DNA from: Candidatus Uhrbacteria bacterium
Lineage (GTDB): Bacteria > Patescibacteriota > Patescibacteriia > UBA9934 > UBA11717
NCBI GenBank assembly: GCA_013203725.1
Contig: JABMPK010000035.1
Location: forward strand, 1 to 12,706
Direction: 5' to 3'
DNA: 12,706 nt
Position numbers and translations under genes: made by a program. Positions within the stretch are counted from its first letter, which is position 1; each line of letters starts with the position of its first letter. Below are positions 7,783 to 12,706 of the stretch, piece after piece. The notes below the pieces were generated by a model. That model was not told the origin of the DNA. It saw only the letters and a program-made list of their open reading frames with translations, and did no database searches.

Positions 7783-8184
7783 TCAGCGAGGAGCCAGGAA
7801 GAGGTGGAACGCGTAGGGACCCGACATCTCGAACTCGCCGACATCGCCGACCATGTCGTCGACGCCCACGAAGCACTGCATGACGCTTGCGGAGTGCTTG
7901 TAGTACACGGTCTCCTCGCGACTAGCCAGCTTCGACGGCCTGATCGGATTCTGATCCAGAACGACCAGGTCCATGAACTCGCTCGGTGCAACCCAGACAT
8001 TGCAGCCGTCGAGGCAGCTGACAGTCGTAGCGTGAGGCTCACCTTCTTGGGAACGTCTGAATTCCACCATCGCGAGCTGCTGGCGCTCCAGAAGGTCTTC
8101 CCTGGTCGGAATTCGCCACTTGTGACCTCCGACGACCAGGTTGAACACCTTGCGCCAGATCTCTTCACGACTAAAAGTTCGCAT
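7783..8184 (-). CDS. Hypothetical protein, 133 residues, unrecognised family
   Basis: I do not recognise this protein. It starts MRTFSREEIWRKVFNLVVGG and ends FHLFLAPR. It is soluble-looking, with no signal peptide or membrane segment, a charged first third (about 1-45), a mixed beta-like middle (TTVSCLDGCNVWVAP, about 55-70) and acidic residues near the end (VGVDDMVGDVGEFEM). Three cysteines are present, two in SCLDGC, too few for an obvious metal site. That it is a real gene is supported by GGGAG (8190-8194) 5 nt before the ATG, a consensus promoter upstream and a strong hairpin downstream. The frame stays open for 28 codons further upstream, but those lack a ribosome binding site and overlap the promoter. 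Codons are richer in G and C than in the flanking housekeeping genes, hinting at different origin or expression level. Confidence 0.75.
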   Translation of the reverse strand: MRTFSREEIWRKVFNLVVGGHKWRIPTREDLLERQQLAMVEFRRSQEGEPHATTVSCLDGCNVWVAPSEFMDLVVLDQNPIRPSKLASREETVYYKHSASVMQCFVGVDDMVGDVGEFEMSGPYAFHLFLAPR

Positions 8185-8239
8185 GAGTTCTCCCATTCTC
8201 GACCACCCGCCATGGGTAATCGGCCAATATTGACCTGGC

Positions 8240-8268
8240 AAAGTACCAGAAAAAGCAGGATTTGTCAA
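8240..8268 (-). promoter_or_regulatory. Strong sigma70-type promoter of the 133-residue hypothetical gene
   Basis: On the minus strand a perfect TTGACA (8263-8268) is followed after 17 nt by TACTTT (8240-8245) preceded by TGG, i.e. an extended -10. Transcription would begin near 8233 and give a leader of about 49 nt. A near-palindrome centred on CAATATTG (8222-8235) lies at the predicted start and could be an operator. Confidence 0.7.
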
Positions 8269-8311
8269 CCTATTAGCACCAAGGCTAGGCTAACACTAGT
8301 CATTTCTGGAT

Positions 8312-8340
8312 CCGGGGACAGTCCCGGGGACTGTCCCCGG
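8312..8340. repeat. 29-bp perfect palindrome with a GGGGACAG core (REP-like)
   Basis: Two 14-bp arms, CCGGGGACAGTCCC (8312-8325) and its exact reverse complement (8327-8340), separated by a single G. Each arm region also holds a smaller palindrome of the form GGGACnGTCCC. It lies between the terminator of the longer hypothetical gene and the promoter of the shorter one, with no T tract in either direction, so a terminator role is unlikely. An 11-bp direct repeat CGGCACCGCAA follows at 8338-8348 and 8356-8366. Confidence 0.85.
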
Positions 8341-8410
8341 CACCGCAAACGCTCACGGCACCGCAATCGCATGCGCCATTAAGCATCGACCATGAACAGA
8401 CAACCGCTCA

Positions 8411-8444
8411 AATAAAAAAGCCCGCCCCGGAGTACCGGTGCGGG
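8411..8444 (-). terminator. Terminator of the 312-residue hypothetical gene
   Basis: On the minus strand the stem CCCGCACCGG (8435-8444) pairs with CCGGGGCGGG (8421-8430) with one internal mismatch and a 4-nt loop, followed by TTTTTTATTT (8410-8419 and the base before). It starts 9 nt beyond the stop codon. Confidence 0.85.
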
Positions 8445-8453
8445 TCTTGTTTT

Positions 8454-9392
8454 CTAGTAGCCCCACTCGTGGGAAACGAGCGAACGCGTGTCGATGATGT
8501 CGCCCCAGGTATCTGGTACCGACGTAACGCTCAAGGCCAATCGGCCAGTATTGTCCACGTGTGAACCGACCGACAGTTCGCGATCTTCGCCGTCTGTTCG
8601 GCAGATGAACTCGAAGTCGTGCACCGATTTCCGCACCCTGTTCTCGAGCCTGAACTGCAACAGGGCGTAGAGCACGGTCTGAGCAAGCGTCGCCCAGCTC
8701 TCGCTTCCGTCGCTCGGCAGAATGCCGTCGACTTCGAACGCGCTACCGCCACGAAGCATGTAGAAGGAGACCAGATGCCAGCCAGGGGTCAACCGAGTCG
8801 ACCACTCGTCGTGCATCGGGTCACCTCTCAAAGGAATCTTCCCCACCGAAATCGCCGGAGACGCGAGCGCGACATCGTTACCGAACCATCGGAACAGGTC
8901 GGACATCGTAACCGGCTGTTCCTGCGGAATGCAGAACAGCATCGCACCGTGGTTCGGCCCCATGCTCGCCAACACCTTCTCGGTGAACGGCATCTTCTTG
9001 AGCAACTCGAGGTCGGCGTCGGTGAACTTCATCTCACCACGCGTGGCTTGCGCCATACGCCATGGGTCAAACACCGTCAAGTGATGACCTGTGTCTTCAT
9101 CGTCGAACTTCAGCACTCGCCGAACATTCGACCAGTCCGCACCGTCGTAGAATTCCTGCAATCTGGCGGCAACCTCGGAATGCTCAGGAACGCACCGTCG
9201 ATTACGGAGCTTGAGCACGTCGCCAACCGTAACATCTCCGCGTACCAACGCACCCATCAGACCCGACACCACGCCCGGATTCACCTCGAATCCCTGCATC
9301 GCACGCGGGTGAAAATCCCGATCGCCCAACAGACTCAGCAACGTCTCCATCGCTGCAACCTGCAGATCTGCTCTACTCGTTTGTCTCGACAT
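8454..9392 (-). CDS. Hypothetical protein, 312 residues, unrecognised family
   Basis: I do not recognise this protein. There is no signal peptide, membrane segment or familiar catalytic motif. Residues 1-90 look mostly helical (METLLSLLGDRDFHP, then GLMGALVRGDVTVGDVLKL). The remainder alternates strands and loops, with the aromatic patch GWHLVSFYMLRGG (about 205-217) and a C-terminal part ending VSHEWGY. It begins at the ATG at 9392, 4 nt after a strong GAGGAGG (9397-9403), and has its own promoter and terminator, so it is a self-contained minus-strand unit. Base composition is clearly more G+C-rich than in dnaE, pheT or lemA. It shows no visible sequence similarity to the 133-residue neighbour, although the transcription units have the same design. 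The long frame on the opposite strand lacks a start signal and is rejected. Confidence 0.8.
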   Translation of the reverse strand: MSRQTSRADLQVAAMETLLSLLGDRDFHPRAMQGFEVNPGVVSGLMGALVRGDVTVGDVLKLRNRRCVPEHSEVAARLQEFYDGADWSNVRRVLKFDDEDTGHHLTVFDPWRMAQATRGEMKFTDADLELLKKMPFTEKVLASMGPNHGAMLFCIPQEQPVTMSDLFRWFGNDVALASPAISVGKIPLRGDPMHDEWSTRLTPGWHLVSFYMLRGGSAFEVDGILPSDGSESWATLAQTVLYALLQFRLENRVRKSVHDFEFICRTDGEDRELSVGSHVDNTGRLALSVTSVPDTWGDIIDTRSLVSHEWGY

Positions 9393-9396
9393 ACAA

Positions 9397-9426
9397 CCTC
9401 CTCGCCTCGGTGCCTATAGCCCGAGG
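9397..9426 (-). promoter_or_regulatory. Ribosome binding site and leader hairpin of the 312-residue gene
   Basis: GAGGAGG (9397-9403 on the minus strand) lies 4 nt before the ATG. Immediately upstream in the mRNA, CCTCGG (9421-9426) can pair with CCGAGG (9405-9410) across a 10-nt loop, placing a hairpin one base from the Shine-Dalgarno. It could modulate initiation, but this is inferred from pairing only. Confidence 0.5.
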
Positions 9427-9468
9427 ACGAATCTGCGTCGCGGTAGAGGATTCTCCGCGAACAAGTGC

Positions 9469-9497
9469 AGTAAAGCATGGTAAAGCGAGGGAGTCAA
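9469..9497 (-). promoter_or_regulatory. Strong sigma70-type promoter of the 312-residue hypothetical gene
   Basis: On the minus strand TTGACT (9492-9497, 5 of 6 to TTGACA) is followed after 17 nt by TTTACT (9469-9474) preceded by TGC, an extended -10. The predicted start near 9462 gives a leader of about 70 nt. The architecture matches the promoter of the neighbouring hypothetical gene. Confidence 0.65.
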
Positions 9498-9517
9498 GAG
9501 AGGTGCGGGTAGTTTTA

Positions 9518-9600
9518 CTGGTACTGCCTAGCGCTGGTATTACCAGAATGACTTGGTGGGGGGACAGATTTAAATCTGTCCCCCGCTTGCAGTGCTGGTA
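9518..9600. repeat. Cluster of CTGGTA/TACCAG hexamers with a 13-bp palindrome
   Basis: CTGGTA occurs at 9518-9523, 9534-9539 and 9595-9600, and its complement TACCAG at 9541-9546. The middle pair forms the perfect palindrome CTGGTA-T-TACCAG (9534-9546), 37 nt upstream of the -35 of the 312-residue gene. This could be an operator for that promoter. The same hexamer forms the TGG-TA part of three putative extended -10 elements in the window. Confidence 0.5.
9559..9584. repeat. 26-bp perfect palindrome with a GGGGACAG core (REP-like)
   Basis: The arm GGGGGACAGATTT (9559-9571) is followed without a spacer by its exact reverse complement (9572-9584). One more G precedes it. There is no T tract beyond either end, so it is not a standard terminator. 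Its GGGGACAG head is the same as in the 29-bp palindrome on the other side of the 312-residue gene. Palindromes with this type of head resemble REP sequences that are mobilised by REP-associated (IS200-like, Y1) transposases; no transposase is in the window. Confidence 0.85.
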
Positions 9601-9603
9601 AAG

Positions 9604-9612
9604 TTATCCACA
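9604..9612 (+). promoter_or_regulatory. Single consensus DnaA box
   Basis: TTATCCACA matches the strict DnaA-box consensus in full. It is isolated: no second good box or A+T-rich unwinding region was seen nearby, so this is not an origin. It may be a regulatory or titration site, or chance. Confidence 0.35.
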
Positions 9613-9683
9613 GTTCTTGCCAATTTGCGTCACTAATAAAGTAATAAGCCCCATGTTTACTACCTTTCCTCGAAAAATATTTT

Positions 9684-9717
9684 GAACCAAAAACTCACGA
9701 CCGTGCATTTTTGGTTC
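9684..9717 (-). terminator. Long hairpin downstream of the mutase gene, probable terminator
   Basis: GAACCAAAAA (9684-9693) and TTTTTGGTTC (9708-9717) form a perfect 10-bp outer stem. Inside it CACG (9696-9699) faces CGTG (9702-9705) across a small CT/CA internal loop. On the minus strand it begins 21 nt after the mutase stop codon and is followed by AAAATATTTTTC. The weak U tract and A-U-rich stem make this less typical than the other terminators. Confidence 0.5.
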
Positions 9718-9738
9718 GATATTGCAAAACTTAAACGT

Positions 9739-11118
9739 TTACTCCAACTTCCCACCACTACTCTCAATCATCGCAATAATCTCATCACGCTTCGCCTCCA
9801 TATCCTCAATCTTCTCCGCCTCAACGTTGATCCTGAGTACCGGCTCCGTGTTTGACGCCCGTACTCCAAACCACCAGGTTGGATAATCGATCCGGACACC
9901 ATCGATCTCGGAGAGATCGGCGTCGGAAAGACTCGTATACATCTCTTTGACCTTCGCGATCGTCCCAAGTTTATCCTCTACATGAAAGTTAATCTCCCCA
10001 GACGCATGCCACGATTTGACTTCGGCTACAAGCTCCGACAACGGTTTGTTGGACTCGGACAACAGCTTAAGTAAAAGAAGTGTCGTTAACTCTGTCGACT
10101 CCACATTAAAGAAGTCCGCGTAGTAAAGATGCGCCGACAACTCGCCGGCAAACACCGCACCACTTTCTCGCATCTCATGTTTTATCTTCGCGTGACCAAC
10201 CGGCGTCATCTTGTATTTACCGCCAAGCTTTTCTACCAACGCATTCACATCACGAGAACATTGCACGTTTCCAAGTATCGTTGCGCCTGGATGCTTCAAC
10301 AGCATCTCACGAGCAACCAACATTACAATCGAATCCCCAGCGACTATCTGACCCTTCTCGTCAATCAAACCAATTCGGTCACCATCAGCGTCGTAAGCAA
10401 GCCCCAAAGTTGCGTCCTCGTCTACAACTTTTTTTTGCAGATCAACCAGCGTCTCATGCTTGATAGGATTCGCCTCATGGTTCGGAAACGTTCCATCAAG
10501 ATCCCAGTAAAGCTCGCCTATCGTAGTCCCGAGTCGCTTCTGCATATCGGGCAACAACATTCCAACCATTCCGTTTGCAGCGTCAGCCACCAACTTCATG
10601 CCACTCACATCAACGTCACCTACAAAATTGAAGATAGCGTCCAGGTATTCTTCCTTCGTACCCAGCGTTGAGCTTATGCCGCGCTCCTCAGCATCAACAA
10701 AATTTCCATCTATCACAAGTTGCTTTAACTCTTCCATTCCAGAACCCGTCCCTATCGGACTAACATCGCCCCGACTCAACTTAATTCCATTCCATCCCGC
10801 CGGATTATGCGAAGCCGTCACCATCAACCCGCCATCAATCTCATCATGCATCCCAACCGCGTAATACAACATCGGCGAACTGCACAATCCAATGTTCACA
10901 ACATTGGATCCCATGGCGTTCACACCTCGCGTTAAATGCTCCACCATATCAGGTGACTCGGGTCGCATATCATACCCAATTGCAATGTTTTTTGCGCCTG
11001 TTAACACTACGTATGCGCGCCCAATAGCCTCAACAACCTCGGGTTCAAGCTCACCATTTACCAACCCCCGAATATCGTACGCTTTAAATATCTGCTCCGG
11101 AATGGACATATCCTTCAT
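9739..11118 (-). CDS. manB: Phosphomannomutase/phosphoglucomutase
   Basis: A 459-residue alpha-D-phosphohexomutase that interconverts hexose 6- and 1-phosphates (mannose and/or glucose), feeding nucleotide-sugar synthesis for envelope glycans. The four family signatures occur in order: phosphoserine loop TASHNP (101-106, Ser103 is the phosphorylated residue), magnesium loop DADGDR (243-248), sugar-binding loop GELSAH (325-330) and phosphate-binding loop RASNTEP (420-426). The GELSAH form points to the PMM/PGM group rather than to phosphoglucosamine mutase, but substrate cannot be fixed from sequence. The first ATG (11118) is used; an alternative at codon 4 (11109) has AAGGA too close to help. 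No Shine-Dalgarno is seen upstream of either. It is monocistronic and divergent from lemA, with shared promoter DNA. Confidence 0.93.
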   Translation of the reverse strand: MKDMSIPEQIFKAYDIRGLVNGELEPEVVEAIGRAYVVLTGAKNIAIGYDMRPESPDMVEHLTRGVNAMGSNVVNIGLCSSPMLYYAVGMHDEIDGGLMVTASHNPAGWNGIKLSRGDVSPIGTGSGMEELKQLVIDGNFVDAEERGISSTLGTKEEYLDAIFNFVGDVDVSGMKLVADAANGMVGMLLPDMQKRLGTTIGELYWDLDGTFPNHEANPIKHETLVDLQKKVVDEDATLGLAYDADGDRIGLIDEKGQIVAGDSIVMLVAREMLLKHPGATILGNVQCSRDVNALVEKLGGKYKMTPVGHAKIKHEMRESGAVFAGELSAHLYYADFFNVESTELTTLLLLKLLSESNKPLSELVAEVKSWHASGEINFHVEDKLGTIAKVKEMYTSLSDADLSEIDGVRIDYPTWWFGVRASNTEPVLRINVEAEKIEDMEAKRDEIIAMIESSGGKLE

Positions 11119-11143
11119 TTTTGGCTAAGCTTTAGGTGATTCC

Positions 11144-11171
11144 AGTATACTAAATTTATCTTATATGCCAA
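11144..11171 (-). promoter_or_regulatory. Promoter of the phosphomannomutase gene, overlapping the lemA start
   Basis: On the minus strand TTGGCA (11166-11171, 5 of 6 to TTGACA) is followed after 16 nt by TATACT (11144-11149). Transcription would begin near 11137, leaving a leader of about 19 nt. The -35 hexamer overlaps the lemA ATG (11165-11167). Confidence 0.6.
11146..11151 (+). promoter_or_regulatory. Putative -10 element of the lemA-htpX-clpC operon
   Basis: TATACT on the plus strand ends 13 nt before the lemA ATG, predicting a start near 11158 and a leader of about 7 nt. It is the other half of the palindrome AGTATACT (11144-11151), which also supplies the -10 of the divergent mutase gene. 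The nearest -35-like hexamer, TTGGCT (11121-11126), is 19 nt away, which is long. Confidence 0.45.
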
Positions 11172-11728
11172 TACTCATCATATTTCTCGGCCTGCTTATT
11201 GCAGCTGCCGTGTTCACACTATTCCTATACAACTCACTCGTTTCAAAACGAACTCATGTTGACGAAGGTTGGTCCGATATCGACATTCAACTAAAGCGAC
11301 GATACGACTTGATCCCAAACTTGATCGAAACAGTAAAAGGAGCAGCGGCACACGAACGCGAGACGCTCGAGAGCGTGACAAATGCGCGAACCAACGCCAT
11401 GAACGCAGAAAAGTCTGGCGACCCTAAAGCCATGGGAGCTGCCGAGAACATGTTGTCCGGCACATTGAAGACGTTGTTCGCCGTGTCGGAGAACTACCCT
11501 GCTCTTCGCGCAAACGAGAACTTCTTGAATTTGCAAAACACACTTACAGACACGGAAAACAAGATTCAGGCAGCTCGCCGTTTCTACAACTCGCAGGTGT
11601 CCGACCTCAACATTGCCGTTGAAAAGTTCCCAGCCGTACTAATCGCTGGTGCTCTTGGATTCAAGAAGCGTGACTTCTTTGAAATCGAAGACAAGGAAGA
11701 GCGTGAGAATGTAGAAGTAAAGTTCTAG
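11165..11728 (+). CDS. lemA: LemA family membrane protein
   Basis: A 187-residue protein with one N-terminal membrane segment (about 3-22, ILIIFLGLLIAAAVFTLFLY) and a soluble helical-bundle domain. Family signatures are clear: YNSLVSKRTHVDEGWSDID (22-40), QLKRRYDLIPNLIETVKG (42-59), HERETLESVTNAR (63-75), RFYNSQVSDLN (139-149) and FPAVLIAGALGFKKRDFFE (155-173). LemA proteins have no settled biochemical role but are often encoded next to the HtpX protease, as here, which suggests a shared membrane-maintenance function. First gene of the operon. There is no Shine-Dalgarno, so translation is probably from a near-leaderless mRNA. The htpX start lies 3 nt after its stop. Confidence 0.95.
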   Translation: MPILIIFLGLLIAAAVFTLFLYNSLVSKRTHVDEGWSDIDIQLKRRYDLIPNLIETVKGAAAHERETLESVTNARTNAMNAEKSGDPKAMGAAENMLSGTLKTLFAVSENYPALRANENFLNLQNTLTDTENKIQAARRFYNSQVSDLNIAVEKFPAVLIAGALGFKKRDFFEIEDKEERENVEVKF

Positions 11729-11731
11729 ACG

Positions 11732-12598
11732 ATGTACAACGAAATCGCTTCCAATAAGCGCAAAACTTTTGCCTTGATGGTGATCTTCGTGTTAGTCGTG
11801 CTCGGATTCGGACTTGCGTTTGGCGCATATTACGGCGACTACTTTGGAGGGCTTATCATTGCGGCAATAGTATCTGTTGCCATGACGAGTATCAGTTACT
11901 TTAAAAGCGATAAGATTGCGCTTTCAGCATCTGGCGCCAAGGAGATTGAGAAGAAAGATAATCCGATGTTGTGGAATACGGTTGAGAACTTGGCCATAAC
12001 AGCCGGCCTCCCAATGCCACGAGTTGCAATCATGAACGACCCTGCGCTCAACGCGTTTGCAACCGGACGCGATCACGACCATGCAGTCGTTGCGGTTACA
12101 ACAGGGCTACTAGAAAAGCTCACACAAGTAGAGCTTGAGGGCGTTATTGCTCACGAGTTGTCTCACGTAAAAAACTACGATATCCGGTTGATGACAGTTG
12201 TTGTTGTATTGATCGGAACCATCGCATTACTTGCAGACATGATGCGCTTTGGATTCTACGGAGGCCGAGGTGACAGGAAAGGTGGCAACGCTATGATGGT
12301 CATCGCACTTGTACTGATAATAGTGTCACCGATCATAGGGCAACTGATCAAGCTCGCAGTATCTCGCCAACGTGAATACTTGGCAGATGCATCCGGCGCA
12401 CTGCTCACACGATACCCAGAAGGACTAGCGTCAGCTCTGGAGAAGATCTCGGGCGACACACACCAGTTCCGCAAAGCAAACCACGCGACCGCTCACATGT
12501 TTATTAGCAGTCCCTTCAAAGGCAAAGCGTTCAAGAACGCATTCGCCACTCACCCACCTGCCGCCAAGCGTATCGAAAGACTTAGAAACATGATTTAA
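11732..12598 (+). CDS. htpX: Membrane zinc metalloprotease HtpX (M48)
   Basis: A 288-residue inner-membrane protease that degrades damaged membrane proteins. Two N-terminal membrane segments (about 13-31 and 38-56) precede the catalytic domain. The zinc site is HELSH (141-145; ligands His141 and His145, catalytic Glu142) with the third ligand Glu215 in SRQREYLADASGA. Two further hydrophobic segments (about 153-172 and 187-207) lie between these, as is usual in HtpX. The C-terminal motif THPPAAKRIERLR (273-285) is also typical of the family. Length is normal. It begins 3 nt after the lemA stop with no Shine-Dalgarno, so translation is likely coupled. It belongs with lemA upstream and clpC downstream in one quality-control operon. 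Confidence 0.96.
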   Translation: MYNEIASNKRKTFALMVIFVLVVLGFGLAFGAYYGDYFGGLIIAAIVSVAMTSISYFKSDKIALSASGAKEIEKKDNPMLWNTVENLAITAGLPMPRVAIMNDPALNAFATGRDHDHAVVAVTTGLLEKLTQVELEGVIAHELSHVKNYDIRLMTVVVVLIGTIALLADMMRFGFYGGRGDRKGGNAMMVIALVLIIVSPIIGQLIKLAVSRQREYLADASGALLTRYPEGLASALEKISGDTHQFRKANHATAHMFISSPFKGKAFKNAFATHPPAAKRIERLRNMI

Positions 12599-12605
12599 TA
12601 GAACC

Positions 12606-12706
12606 ATGACTGGCGACATTGTTGAAAAGTTTTCCACCCATTTAAAAAACGTACTGACAAGTGCGTTGTGCCTTGTTGTTGAAATGGGGTCAGAGAGCAT
12701 CACGCC
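12606..12706 (+). CDS. clpC: ATP-dependent Clp protease ATP-binding subunit, N-terminal fragment (partial, runs off right edge)
   Basis: The ATG at 12606, 7 nt after the htpX stop, opens a frame that stays open for 33 codons to the window end. The peptide contains DIVEKFSTHLKNVLTSAL followed by LCLVVEMGSESITP. This matches the first helix and following segment of the Clp N-terminal domain (EKFT.....L..A...A......I.PEHLL). The full protein would be an AAA+ unfoldase of about 800 residues that feeds substrates to ClpP. ClpC is preferred over ClpB because of the overall look of this start, but the fragment is too short to separate them firmly. There is no Shine-Dalgarno; translation is probably coupled to htpX. 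Confidence 0.75.
   Translation, partial: MTGDIVEKFSTHLKNVLTSALCLVVEMGSESIT

Larger units (their letters stand above)
9393..9738. other. Gene-free region between the hypothetical cassettes and the mutase
   Basis: These 346 nt contain no credible gene. From left to right they hold the leader and promoter of the 312-residue gene (to 9497), the CTGGTA cluster, the 26-bp palindrome, the DnaA box and the long hairpin. Composition falls from G+C-rich to A+T-rich after about 9600, marking the right edge of the accessory patch. Confidence 0.6.

Noticed and set aside
7777..8382. Long open frame on the plus strand opposite the 133-residue gene
   Set aside because: It has no ribosome binding site or promoter, runs through the promoter and palindrome of the opposite unit, and is expected as a shadow in G+C-rich coding DNA.
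8619..9419. 266-codon open frame on the plus strand opposite the 312-residue gene
   Set aside because: It has no start signals, and its His- and Arg-rich translation is typical of an antisense frame. The minus strand has promoter, Shine-Dalgarno and terminator.
9604..9612. DnaA box as part of a replication origin
   Set aside because: Only one box is present. There is no cluster, no clear unwinding region and no dnaA or dnaN gene nearby.
12685..12697. GGGGTCAGAGAGC near the right edge, resembling the head of a REP-type mobile repeat
   Set aside because: It lies in frame within the start of the clpC-like gene and encodes part of MGSESITP, a normal piece of the Clp N domain.

Overview
The window looks like a chromosomal segment from a Candidate Phyla Radiation (Patescibacteria, probably Parcubacteria-like) bacterium with the standard genetic code: TGA, TAA and TAG all serve as stops and TGG as Trp. 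The assignment is an inference. It rests on the overall style of the housekeeping proteins (a short LemA, a ClpC start of the CPR type beginning DIVEKFSTHLKNVLTSAL, a PMM/PGM-type mutase) and on compact gene spacing. No rRNA gene is present to confirm it, and no tRNA, CRISPR array or intact transposase was seen.

Layout from left to right. (1) 1-1891, minus: the N-terminal 630 residues of the replicative DNA polymerase III alpha subunit (dnaE), running off the left edge. (2) 1892-2158: divergent intergenic region. (3) 2159-2677, plus: a small P-loop kinase-like protein, followed by a hairpin terminator facing a convergent operon. (4) 7583 down to 2712, minus: rseP - pheS - pheT - small membrane protein, a tightly packed operon joining a site-2 protease with both subunits of phenylalanyl-tRNA synthetase. 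(5) about 7740-9500: a visibly more G+C-rich accessory patch holding two unrelated-looking hypothetical genes on the minus strand. Each has its own strong promoter, Shine-Dalgarno and terminator, and the longer one is bracketed by two perfect palindromes that both begin with a GGGGACAG core. (6) 9585-9738: a DnaA box and a long hairpin. (7) 11118 down to 9739, minus: a phosphomannomutase/phosphoglucomutase. (8) 11165 to the right edge, plus: lemA - htpX - clpC (only the first 33 codons of clpC are in the window), a membrane and protein-quality-control operon with gaps of 3 and 7 nt.

Three things stand out. The PHP domain of DnaE has lost most of its metal ligands while the polymerase aspartates are intact. 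The housekeeping genes mostly lack a Shine-Dalgarno sequence and several have a -10 element so close to the ATG that the mRNA should be leaderless, whereas the accessory genes have conventional leaders and strong Shine-Dalgarno sites. The divergent mutase and lemA genes share one palindromic -10 element. The best candidate for something undescribed is the pair of self-contained hypothetical cassettes with their flanking palindromes. Their function cannot be read from the sequence.
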